From assembly GCA_023404705.1 (NCBI GenBank), contig JAEYAU010000142.1:1-35102 (forward strand): a DNA stretch of 35,102 nt. Reading direction: 5' to 3'. Below are positions 7,869-17,185 of the stretch, one piece after another (within the stretch, counting starts at the first letter, position 1; every line of letters starts with the position of its first letter). The notes beneath the pieces are model-generated. The model had not been told where the DNA came from, made no database searches, and worked only from the letters and a program-made list of their open reading frames with translations. The translations under genes and the position numbers were made by a program. Source of the stretch: Pseudomonadota bacterium. Its GTDB lineage: Bacteria > Pseudomonadota > Alphaproteobacteria > Rhizobiales > Xanthobacteraceae.

Positions 7869-8545
7869 GTGCCGAACAGGCGGTCCCACCACGGCATGTT
7901 GAATCCGAAATTGCTGTCGGTCTCGTGGCGCAGGATCGAGTGGTGCACCCTGTGCATGTCCGGCGTCACGACGAGCAGCCGCACGATGCGGTCGAGCCAG
8001 GGCGGCATCTTCACATTGGCATGGTTGAACATCGAGGTGGCGTTGAGCACCACCTCGAAAGCGAGCACCGCCAGCGCCGGCACGCCGACGAGCAGCACCA
8101 CCGCGATCTTGATGCCCATCGAGATCAGGATCTCGATCGGATGGAAGCGCAAGCCGGTCGTGACGTCGATATCGAGATCCGCGTGATGCATCCGGTGCAG
8201 CCGCCAGAGCAGCGGCACTTTGTGGAAGGCCACGTGCTGCGCATAGATGACGAAGTCGAGGATCGCGAAGCCGAGCAGCACCTCGAGCCAGGCCGGCCAG
8301 GGCGTGATGTTGAGCAGGCCCCAACCGCGCTGCGCCGCAATCGCCGCGACGCCGACCGCCGCCGTCGGGATGAGCACGCGCACCGCGAGCGCGTCGACCA
8401 CCAGGATGCCGAGATTGCCCGGCCAGCGCGGCGCGCGCCCGACCGTCAGCTTGCGCCGCGGCGCCAGCACCTCCCAGGCCGCCATCGCGCTCAGCACCAG
8501 AAGTGCCGCGCCGACACGCACCACGATCTCGCTGTTCAGGTCCAT
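7712..8545 (-). CDS. Sterol desaturase / fatty acid hydroxylase family membrane protein
   Basis: A 277-residue integral membrane di-iron protein when started at 8545 (MDLNSE); a 55-codon upstream extension is arginine-rich, non-hydrophobic and rejected. The histidine clusters of the superfamily are present in order: H104-x3-H108 (HVAFH), H117-x2-H120-H121 (HRMHH), an intermediate NHAN and a late HRVHH (198-202), with four or so hydrophobic segments between them. The C-terminal SNFGFNMPWWDRLFGTY is characteristic. Family members hydroxylate or desaturate lipids, sterols or carotenoids using oxygen; the lipid substrate here is unknown. It is divergent from the liv operon and monocistronic. Confidence 0.88.
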   Translation of the reverse strand: MDLNSEIVVRVGAALLVLSAMAAWEVLAPRRKLTVGRAPRWPGNLGILVVDALAVRVLIPTAAVGVAAIAAQRGWGLLNITPWPAWLEVLLGFAILDFVIYAQHVAFHKVPLLWRLHRMHHADLDIDVTTGLRFHPIEILISMGIKIAVVLLVGVPALAVLAFEVVLNATSMFNHANVKMPPWLDRIVRLLVVTPDMHRVHHSILRHETDSNFGFNMPWWDRLFGTYRAAPEAGHEGMTIGITMFRDPGESRLDRLITQPFREDPAAAPLNDPGPSS

Positions 8546-8796
8546 GCGTCCCGTTCGGGCCTCCAAAATCGGCCTTCGCCTTCGATATAGGCAGCGCTTG
8601 CCGCAAAGGCGAGCCGCAGCTGCCTCCTCCCTGCGCGAGCCGCCGACCGCACCAGCAGAACGCGGCGAAAACACGCGAGGACAATCCGGGCGTGCCGTTG
8701 CCGCCCGCACAGGGCCCTGTTAAGACTTGCCTTTCAACCGCCCACCATAAGGGCGACAGGGAAATCGGCGACGAGCACGGGGGGCGCGGCGGACGC

Positions 8797-9707
<911 letters not shown>

Positions 9708-9711
<4 letters not shown>

Positions 9712-11033
9712 GCGTTGTCGTGAACGAGCCCGCCAAGCCCGCCCGCTCGCTCGACGTGGCGGGCGCGCTCAAGACCGCCGGCCTCTCGGCGCTCGTCGCT
9801 TTCGGCCTGTTCTCGCTCCTCGTCGGCCTGCGCACCGAAGGCGGCGGCGCCGGACTCGAGGTGACGGCGCAGCCTGCGACGCTCGCCATGCTGGTCGGCG
9901 CGGTTTTCGTCGCGAGCTTCCTGAAGGAGCTGCTCCTCCGCGACCGGCACATCGACGTCGCCGGCGCGCTGCCGTCGGGCGTGCGCGAAATCGGCAGCCG
10001 CTTCGGCCAATATGCGGGTCCGGTGCTGCTCGGCATCGCCATCGTGCTGCCGATCATTCTTTCGATCCGCAACGACCGTTATCTGCTCGACCTCGGCATC
10101 ATGGTGCTGACCTATGTGATGCTGGGCTGGGGCCTCAACATCGTGGTCGGCCTCGCCGGCCTGCTCGACCTCGGCTATGTCGCGTTCTATGCGGTCGGCG
10201 CCTATTCCTACGCCCTGCTCGCGCAGAACTTCGAGCTCTCCTTCTGGGTCTGCCTGCCGCTCGCCGGCATCCTGGCGGCGTTCTGGGGCATCCTGCTCGG
10301 GTTCCCGGTGCTGCGCCTGCGCGGCGACTATCTCGCGATCGTCACCCTGGCCTTTGGTGAGATCATCCGCCTGGTGCTGCTCAACTGGCAGAGTTTCACG
10401 GGCGGCCCCAACGGCATTTCGGGCATTCCGCGCCCGAGCTTCTTCGGCCTGCCCTTCACCAATGACGAGGATGGCTTCGCGGCCTTCTTCGGCCTCGACT
10501 TCAATCCGACCCACCGGGTCGTGTTCCTCTACTACCTGATCCTCGCGCTCGCGCTGCTCACCAATTGGGTGACGATCCGCGTGCGCCGCCTGCCCATGGG
10601 CCGCGCCTGGGAGGCGATGCGCGAGGACGAAATCGCCTGCCGCGCGCTCGGCATCAACACGACCAACACCAAGCTCACGGCCTTCGCCATGGGCGCGATG
10701 TTCGGCGGCTTCGCGGGCTCCTTCTTCGCGACGCGTCAGGGCTTCATCAGCCCCGAGTCCTTCGTCTTCCACGAGTCGGCGCTGATCCTCGCCATCGTGG
10801 TGCTCGGCGGCATGGGCTCGCAGATCGGCGTCGCCATCGCGGCGCTGGTGATGATCGGCGGCTTCGAGCTGTTCCGCGAATTCGCGCAGTTCCGCATGCT
10901 GATCTTCGGCTTCGCCATGGTGCTGATCATGGTCTGGCGCCCGCGCGGCCTCGTCTCGGCCCGCGATCCGTCGGTCTATTTGAAGGAGAAGAAGACCGTC
11001 TCGGCCGAGCTCGTGCAGGAGGGCCGCGCATGA
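9708..11033 (+). CDS. livM: Branched-chain amino acid ABC transporter permease LivM
   Basis: A 441-residue permease starting in the ATGA overlap with livH. Residues 1-110 form an N-terminal extension with two extra hydrophobic helices (LivM_N/DUF3382-like, as in E. coli LivM). The permease core follows: YLLDLGIMVLTYVMLGWGLN, GLAGLLDLGYVAFYAVGAY, LRLRGDYLAIVTLAFGEIIR and the ATPase-contact loop GRAWEAMREDEIACRALGIN. The end carries FRMLIFGFAMVLIMVWRPRG. It pairs with LivH and is powered by LivG/LivF. An acidic loop after the conserved GGPNGISGIPRP is longer than in the shortest homologues. It overlaps livG by ATGA. Confidence 0.93.
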
Positions 11034-11865
11034 GCCCGGCCGACGACATCCTCACGGTCGAGCACCTCACCATGCGCTTCGGCGGCCTCGTCGCAATCAA
11101 CGATCTCTCGTTCGAGGCGAAACGCAGCCAGATCACCGCGCTGATCGGCCCGAACGGCGCCGGCAAGACCACCGTGTTCAACTGCATCACGGGCTTCTAT
11201 CACCCGACCGAAGGCATGATGCGGCTCGTGCACGCCGACGGCACCGAGTATCTGCTGGAGCGCCTGCTCGACTTCCGCATCTCGCGCCACGCGCGCGTCG
11301 CCCGCACCTTCCAGAACATCCGCCTGTTCGGCGGCATGACGGTGCTCGAGAACCTGATCGTCGCGCAACACAATCTGCTGATGTCCCGGTCCGGCTTCAC
11401 GATTCTCGCCCTGCTCGGCTCGCCCACCTATCGCCAGGCCGAGCGTGAGGCGATCGAAAAGGCCAAATACTGGCTCGACAAGATCAATCTCACGCGCCGC
11501 GCCGATGATCCGGCCGCCAGCCTCGCCTATGGCGAGCAGCGCCGCCTCGAGATCGCGCGCGCCATGTGCACCGATCCTGTGCTGCTCTGTCTCGACGAGC
11601 CGGCGGCCGGCCTCAACGCGCGCGAGAGCAGCGAGCTCAACGACCTGTTGCTCGCGATCCGCAAGGAGCACGGCACCTCGATCCTGCTGATCGAGCACGA
11701 CATGTCGGTCGTGATGGAGATCTCCGACCATATCGTCGTGCTCGACTATGGCGTGAAGATCTCGGACGGCACGCCGGAGCAGATCCGCAACGACCAGAAG
11801 GTGATCGCGGCCTATCTCGGCGTCGAGGACGAGGAGGTCGAGCAGGCCGAGGCGGAGGTCGGGAT

Positions 11866-11869
<4 letters not shown>
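11030..11869 (+). CDS. livG: Branched-chain amino acid ABC transporter ATPase LivG
   Basis: A 279-residue ATPase starting in the ATGA overlap with livM. It has Walker A GPNGAGKTT, a Q-loop in ARTFQNIRLFGGMTVLENL, the signature LAYGEQRRLEIARAM, Walker B LLCLDEP followed by AAGLNARE, and the switch histidine in LLIEHDMSVVM. This matches LivG rather than LivF. An insertion after the Walker A region (RLVHADGTEYLLERLLDFRI) and an acidic C-terminal tail (EDEEVEQAEAEV) extend the usual core. The stop overlaps the livF start. It works at the inner face of the membrane as half of the LivG-LivF dimer. Confidence 0.94.
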
Positions 11870-12618
<749 letters not shown>

Positions 12619-12981
12619 ATGGGCACGCTCTACGCGACCGAGACCTGGCTCCAGGTCCTCTTCGTCACGGGCCTGCTCGGCGGCGGCGCCGCCTGGATGG
12701 CGGGCCGCGCCATCGCGCACACCTGGCGCCCGCTCTGGCATGCGGTCGTCTACATGATGCTGCTTGGCGCCGCCGTACGCTTCATCCATTTCGCGCTGTT
12801 CGAGGCAGAGTTGCTGTCCCTTCCCTCCTATCTGGTGGACACCCTGTTCCTGATCGTCGTAGCCTGCCTCAGCTTCCGGGTCGCGCGCACCACCCAGATG
12901 GTCACGCAGTACAAATGGCTCTACGAGCGCGTGAGTCCGGTGACCTGGCGTGAACGCCCGGCGGGCAATCAAGGCCAGTAA
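12619..12981 (+). CDS. Small three-helix membrane protein of a liv operon (DUF6867-like)
   Basis: A 120-residue protein whose ATG abuts the livF TAA stop, so expression with the importer is near certain. Three hydrophobic helices (about 10-32, 38-62, 70-88) are followed by a polar C-terminal tail, TQMVTQYKWLYERVSPVTWRER. I recall a conserved family (DUF6867) at this place in liv operons of Bradyrhizobium relatives, and this protein fits. It lacks ATPase, permease-loop or binding-protein motifs. A role as an accessory membrane subunit or assembly factor of the importer is inference from position only. Confidence 0.78.
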   Translation: MGTLYATETWLQVLFVTGLLGGGAAWMAGRAIAHTWRPLWHAVVYMMLLGAAVRFIHFALFEAELLSLPSYLVDTLFLIVVACLSFRVARTTQMVTQYKWLYERVSPVTWRERPAGNQGQ

Positions 12982-13097
12982 GAGACTGAGTTTTCGTCGT
13001 GACTTTCCTGAAAATCCAGGGAAAATGACCTCAAGCGGAACGTTCCGACGCGCCAGACGGCCGGGGAATCGTCCGTAAATTCGCAGGGGAGAAATCC

Positions 13098-14201
13098 ATG
13101 AAGAAAATGTGGCTGTCCGGGCTGGCGCTGGCCTCCGGATTGATGCTGTCCGGTGCGGCGTCGGCGCAGGACATTACGATCGGCGTCGCCGGCCCGATGA
13201 CCGGCCAATACGCCTCCTTCGGCACCCAGCTGAAGAACGGCGCCGAGATGGCGATCGCCGACATCAACGCAGCAGGCGGCATCGACGGCAAGAAGCTCAA
13301 GCTCGAGATCGCCGACGATGCCTGCGATCCCAAGCAGGCGCGCGCGGTCGCCGAGAAGCTCGCCGGCATGAAGGTCCCATTCGTCGCGGGTCACTTCTGC
13401 TCGTCGTCGTCGATCCCTGCCTCGGACGCCTATCAGGAAGGCAACGTGCTGCAGATCAGCCCGGCATCGACCAACCCGCAGTTCACCGAGCGCAAGCTGT
13501 GGAACACGTTCCGCACCTGCGGCCGTGACGACCAGCAGGGCCAGGTCGCGGGCGAGTACATCGCGAAGAACTTCAAGGGCAAGAAGGTCGCGATCCTCCA
13601 CGACAAGTCGACCTACGGCAAAGGCCTGGCCGACGAGACCAAGAAGGCGCTCAACAAGGCCAACGTGAAGGAGGCCATGTACGAGGCCTATACCCAGGGC
13701 GACAAGGACTTCAACGCGCTGGTGTCGAAGATGAAGGCCGCGAACATCGACGTGGTCTATGTCGGCGGCTACCACACCGAGGCCGGCCTGCTGCTGCGCC
13801 AGATGCGCGACCAGGGCATGAAGACCCAGCTGATCTCGGGTGACGCGCTCGTCACCAAGGAGTTCTGGGACATCACCGGCCCGGCCGGCGAAGGCGTGCT
13901 GATGACCTTCGGCCCCGATCCGCGCAAGAAGCCGACGGCCGCCGCGATCGTGAAGAAGTTCAAGGACAAGAACATCGATCCGGAAGGCTACACGCTCTAC
14001 ACCTATGCCGCGATCCAGGCCTGGGTCGAGGCCGCCAAGAAGGCGAAGAGCACCGATCCCAAGAAGGTCGCCGCCGAGCTGAAGAAGGGCCAGTACAACA
14101 CCGTGCTGGGCCCGCTCGGCTGGGATGCCAAGGGCGACATCACCAAGATCGACTACGTGTTCTACGTCTGGAAGAAGGACGGCTCGTACAGCGAGATGTG
14201 A
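13098..14201 (+). CDS. livK: Branched-chain amino acid ABC transporter substrate-binding protein LivK
   Basis: A 367-residue periplasmic binding protein (type I fold). The signal peptide MKKMWLSGLALASGLMLSGA ends at about ASA-QD (residue 23/24). Mature features are ITIGVAGPMTGQYASFGTQL, GAEMAIADINAAGGIDGKKL, VAGHFCSSSSIPASDAY and VAILHDKSTYGKGLADE, all standard Leu/Ile/Val receptor blocks. GGGGAGAAATCC lies before the ATG. It follows the small membrane gene after 116 nt, a gap that contains TTTCCTG/CAGGGAAA half-sites and may hold its own promoter, as binding proteins are usually made in excess. A strong terminator hairpin follows. The true ligand may be other than Leu/Ile/Val. Confidence 0.93.
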   Translation: MKKMWLSGLALASGLMLSGAASAQDITIGVAGPMTGQYASFGTQLKNGAEMAIADINAAGGIDGKKLKLEIADDACDPKQARAVAEKLAGMKVPFVAGHFCSSSSIPASDAYQEGNVLQISPASTNPQFTERKLWNTFRTCGRDDQQGQVAGEYIAKNFKGKKVAILHDKSTYGKGLADETKKALNKANVKEAMYEAYTQGDKDFNALVSKMKAANIDVVYVGGYHTEAGLLLRQMRDQGMKTQLISGDALVTKEFWDITGPAGEGVLMTFGPDPRKKPTAAAIVKKFKDKNIDPEGYTLYTYAAIQAWVEAAKKAKSTDPKKVAAELKKGQYNTVLGPLGWDAKGDITKIDYVFYVWKKDGSYSEM

Positions 14202-14227
14202 TCGCTCGCACGAGAGCCTGAGTTCAG

Positions 14228-14259
14228 CGCCCGTCCCGGGAGACCGGGGCGGGCGTTTC
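14228..14259 (+). terminator. Intrinsic terminator after livK
   Basis: A 12-bp GC-rich stem (14228-14239 with 14244-14255, one G-T pair) closes on a GAGA tetraloop and is followed by TTTC. It starts 26 nt after the livK stop and should end the liv operon transcript. Confidence 0.75.
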
Positions 14260-14269
14260 GATTCAGGGT

Positions 14270-14375
14270 GTAGGGCGCAATAGCGCGCAGCGCGTATTGC
14301 GCCGGCGGCCTCACCGCGAACGCATGCATTGTTGGAAAGTCACACGGCGCAATACGCTTCGCTATTGCGCCCTAC
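14270..14375. repeat. Palindromic repeat element 1 (GTAGGG...CCCTAC family)
   Basis: A 106-bp element with perfect 16-bp inverted ends (14270-14285 GTAGGGCGCAATAGCG; 14360-14375 is its reverse complement). Each half also folds alone through GGCGCAATA/TATTGCGCC. It fills the gap between the livK terminator and the secreted-protein gene. The GTAG foot and paired-hairpin design are those of REP/BIME elements. Confidence 0.85.
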
Positions 14376-14378
14376 GCG

Positions 14379-14774
14379 TCAGCGCTTGCGCAGGACCGTA
14401 CCGGTCCAGCGATAAGCCAGCGTCTTGCGGGGCAATTTGATGCTGAGCCGGTCCTTCGCGCAGGTGACGCTGACCACCTGGCGCGGCGGCACGTCGTCTG
14501 CGAGCTTGAGCTCCAGCGTTGCCTGCGTGTTCTTCTGCGCGTCCACGCCGACCAGCAGCAGCGTGCGCGTCACCCAGATCCCGGGCGTGTCGAAGCGCGC
14601 CGGGATCACGGCATGCACGACCTCGCCTCCGAGCTTCGGCTTCGGACTGAGCACGCACGGTCCGAAGTCGACGCCTTCCTCCTTCCTCACGAGCTCAGTG
14701 AGGGATTCGGCACGCGCGACCTGCACGGATGCGAGCAGCCCCGCGAGCACGGCGACGATCTTCGGCATGGTCAT
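14379..14774 (-). CDS. Unknown secreted protein with two cysteines, coupled to ccdA
   Basis: A 131-residue protein with a signal peptide (about 1-22, MPKIVAVLAGLLASVQVARA-E). The mature part of about 109 residues is a predicted beta-rich domain with just two cysteines, C40 (VDFGPC) and C105 (VSVTCAKD), well placed for one disulfide. No family is recognised. ATG at 14774 or 14768; the gene begins 9 nt after the ccdA stop with no clear ribosome site, so translation is probably coupled to ccdA. Because CcdA carries electrons to periplasmic thiol proteins, this product may be a client or partner of CcdA, though it lacks a CxxC motif. Confidence 0.75.
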   Translation of the reverse strand: MTMPKIVAVLAGLLASVQVARAESLTELVRKEEGVDFGPCVLSPKPKLGGEVVHAVIPARFDTPGIWVTRTLLLVGVDAQKNTQATLELKLADDVPPRQVVSVTCAKDRLSIKLPRKTLAYRWTGTVLRKR

Positions 14775-14783
14775 GCAGAAGCT

Positions 14784-15518
14784 CTAACCGATCTTCCCCA
14801 GCGCCGGAAACGTCTCGAGGATCCAGAAGCTCGCTTCCGTCACGGAGCCCGTCAGGAAGGCGATGCCGGTGAGCACCAGCAGGACGCCCATGCCCTTCTC
14901 GACCACCGGCAGGTAGCGCTTGAAGCGCGCGAGGAAGCCCGCGAAGGGCTCGACGAAGAAGGCCGCGACCAGGAACGGGATGCCGAGACCGAGCGAGTAG
15001 ATCGCGAGCAGGCCCGCGCCCTTGGTGACGGTCGATTCCGACGCCGCCACCGCCAGGATGGTCGCGAGGATCGGGCCGATGCAGGGCGTCCAACCGAACG
15101 CGAAGGCGAGCCCCATCACATAGGCGCCCCAGAGCCCGACCGGCTGCGCCATGGGCAGGCGCTTCTCGCGCATCAGCACGCCGATGCGCGTGAGCCCGAG
15201 GAAGTGCAGCCCCATGATGATGATCGCGACGCCGGCGATGATCGCGAGCTCGCTCGTATAGGCGCGGATCACGCCGCCGATGACGCTCGCGCTCGCGCCG
15301 AGCGCGACGAATACCGTGGAGAAGCCGGCGACGAACAGGCAGGCGGCGCCGATCGTCTCGCGCTTCACGCGCGGCTCGGGCTCGGCATCCGCGAAGCGCT
15401 CCAGCGAGGTGCCCGTGAGATAGACGAGATAGGGCGGCACCAGCGGCAGCACGCAAGGCGACAGGAAGCTCAGCATGCCGGCGATCAGCGCGGCAAGAAT
15501 GGTGACGTCGGCAGCCAT
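14784..15518 (-). CDS. ccdA: Cytochrome c biogenesis / thiol-disulfide transporter CcdA
   Basis: A 244-residue polytopic membrane protein, the usual CcdA length, with six predicted helices. The two redox cysteines sit in their conserved places: C22 in SFLSPCVLPLVPPYL and C146 in FGWTPCIGPILA. Other family marks are GFSTVFVALGA and LGLGIPFLVAAFF. CcdA moves reducing power from cytoplasmic thioredoxin to periplasmic thiols for haem attachment or other disulfide reduction. No ccm genes or thioredoxin-like partner are adjacent; instead a small secreted two-cysteine protein follows after 9 nt. The start at 15518 has only a weak ribosome site (TAGGT). Confidence 0.9.
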   Translation of the reverse strand: MAADVTILAALIAGMLSFLSPCVLPLVPPYLVYLTGTSLERFADAEPEPRVKRETIGAACLFVAGFSTVFVALGASASVIGGVIRAYTSELAIIAGVAIIIMGLHFLGLTRIGVLMREKRLPMAQPVGLWGAYVMGLAFAFGWTPCIGPILATILAVAASESTVTKGAGLLAIYSLGLGIPFLVAAFFVEPFAGFLARFKRYLPVVEKGMGVLLVLTGIAFLTGSVTEASFWILETFPALGKIG

Positions 15519-15693
15519 GACGACCTACATGCGACGCCCCGGACTTCGGCGCAAGCCGGACGGCCCGGGGTCTCGGGGACGTGACATCGAGGTGATCGAC
15601 AGTGAGGCCTTTCCGCCATGATCTAGGTCACGCCGGGACCGATTGACGCTTCCGGACAAATACGGTCCTGTCCCTGCGGCACCGGGAGGCGCA

Positions 15694-16683
15694 ATGAACA
15701 ACCTGCTCACCGACGTCGCCGGCATTCGCGTCGGCCATGCGGACGACCCGCGGCTCGGCTCGGGCGTCACCGCCGTCGTGTTCGACACGCCCGTGGTCGC
15801 CTCGGCGGACGTGCGCGGCGGCGGCCCGGGTACGCGCGAACTGGAGCTGCTGGCGCCCGGCCGCACGGTCGAGCATGTGGATGCGATCGTGCTTTCGGGC
15901 GGCTCCGCCTTCGGCCTCGATGCGGCCTCCGGCGTGCAGGCCTTTTTGCGCGAGCAGGGACGCGGCTTCCGCATCGGCCCGGTCGCGGTGCCGATTGTGC
16001 CGGCCGCGATCCTGTTCGATCTCATCAATGGCGGCGACAAGGACTGGGGTCGCTTCCCGCCCTATCGCGAGCTCGGTTACCAGGCAGCGGCGAGCGCGGC
16101 GCGCGACTTCGCGCTCGGCACCAAGGGCGCCGGCCTCGGCGCCAACACCGTGAACCTCAAGGGCGGCCTCGGCTCGGCCTCCGCGACCTCACAGGATGGC
16201 GCGACCGTCGCTGCCTTGGCCGCCGTGAACTGCGTCGGCAGCGTCACGCTCGGCGACGGTCCGTGGTTCTGGTCCGCGCCCTTCGAGCAAGGCGATGAGT
16301 TCGGTGGCCGCGGCTGGCCCGCGCCGTTCCCGGCCGAGGCCACCATGGTGCGCCTCAAGGGCGGGCCGCTGCAGAACACCACGCTCGCGGTCGTCGCGAC
16401 CGACGCCGCGCTCAGCAAGGCGCAAGTGCATCGTCTCGCCGTGATGGCGCAGAACGGCATGACGCGCGCGATCTATCCGGTCCACACGCCGCTCGATGGC
16501 GACGTCGTGTTCGCGGTGGCGACCGGGCAGCGTCCCCTCGCCGATCCGATGCGCGGCCTTGCCGTGCTCGGCACGATCGCGGGCAATGTGCTGGCCCGCG
16601 CCATCGCCCGCGGCGTCCATGCCGCCAAGGCGCTGCCCTTCGCGGGCGCGCTGCCGAGCTGGCAGGACAAGTTCGGCCGCTGA
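15694..16683 (+). CDS. P1 family (DmpA/NylC-type) autoproteolytic peptidase
   Basis: A 329-residue N-terminal-nucleophile hydrolase. GGGAGG just before the ATG at 15694 gives MNNLLTDVAGIRVGHA, the typical family start; a TTG at 15643 would add 17 residues. Family blocks are SGVTAVVFD, GGGPGTRELELL, VDAIVLSGGSAFGLDAASGV, and HTPLDGDVVFAVATG. In the related NylC the chain self-cleaves between Asn and Thr; here N228-T229 in LQNTTLAVVATDA lies at the matching place, predicting alpha (1-228) and beta (229-329) subunits with T229 as nucleophile. Substrates of such enzymes include amino-terminal residues, beta-peptides, amides and nylon oligomers. Confidence 0.87.
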   Translation: MNNLLTDVAGIRVGHADDPRLGSGVTAVVFDTPVVASADVRGGGPGTRELELLAPGRTVEHVDAIVLSGGSAFGLDAASGVQAFLREQGRGFRIGPVAVPIVPAAILFDLINGGDKDWGRFPPYRELGYQAAASAARDFALGTKGAGLGANTVNLKGGLGSASATSQDGATVAALAAVNCVGSVTLGDGPWFWSAPFEQGDEFGGRGWPAPFPAEATMVRLKGGPLQNTTLAVVATDAALSKAQVHRLAVMAQNGMTRAIYPVHTPLDGDVVFAVATGQRPLADPMRGLAVLGTIAGNVLARAIARGVHAAKALPFAGALPSWQDKFGR

Positions 16684-16779
16684 AGGCGGGCATTCGCAGC
16701 GAAGTTGAGCCAATCCAATTCGAGAAAATTGAGCGAATTCCGCAAGGGAAGCCTAAACCGGGACTGGCATCTTGCCGTC

Positions 16780-17046
16780 ATGGTCCGCAAGAACCCCGAC
16801 CACCCGACCTCGCCCGGCCCGCAGGACGACCGCCTGCACGAGCTCGGCCGCCAATGGTTCGCCGAGGCGCGCGAGCAGAGCCAGCATGACGATGCCGAGA
16901 TCGAGCACTGGCGCCGCGAGTCGAAGAAGTGGCACGGCCATCGCAACGACCGGCGGCAGATCTTCGAGGACTATTGGGTGAACGGCGGTACCGAGCCGGA
17001 CGACGTCCCGCCGCCGAAGCCCCATTTGAAGCGCTCCGCGCCGTAG
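16780..17046 (+). CDS. Hypothetical small hydrophilic protein
   Basis: An 88-residue protein from the ATG at 16780 (MVRKNPDHPTSPGPQDDRL). It has no signal peptide or membrane helix, is rich in charged residues, His and Trp (RQWFAEAREQSQHDDAEIEHWRRESKKWHGH), and probably forms a helical core with a proline-rich tail. An in-frame TTG at 16705 would give 113 residues but lacks a convincing ribosome site. No family is recognised. The codon pattern looks like neighbouring real genes. Its TAG stop lies inside the left end of a palindromic repeat. Confidence 0.55.
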   Translation: MVRKNPDHPTSPGPQDDRLHELGRQWFAEAREQSQHDDAEIEHWRRESKKWHGHRNDRRQIFEDYWVNGGTEPDDVPPPKPHLKRSAP

Positions 17047-17175
17047 GGTGTGCTCGGCGGCCTGTGAGTCTCAGTCAGGAGACGTACGTTGATCCGCCGA
17101 GCGCACGCGTGCGCTCAGCGCGATCGAACTTATTGCTCAACTTCGACGACCTCGCGCGCGCTGAGCACACCCTAC
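17043..17175. repeat. Palindromic repeat element 2 (GTAGGG...CCCTAC family)
   Basis: Perfect 13-bp inverted ends, GTAGGGTGTGCTC (17043-17055) and GAGCACACCCTAC (17163-17175), bound a 133-bp element between convergent genes. The interior has further partial dyads such as GCGCACGCGTGCGC. Same layout and same GTAGGG foot as elements 1 and 3, but a different arm sequence. Confidence 0.82.
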
Positions 17176-17185
17176 AGCACTGGCG

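Noticed and set aside
8720..8752. Promoter for livH (TTGCCT ... ATAAGG)
   Set aside because: Spacing is only 14 nt and the boxes are weak; the 251-bp divergent gap surely holds promoters but I could not place one.
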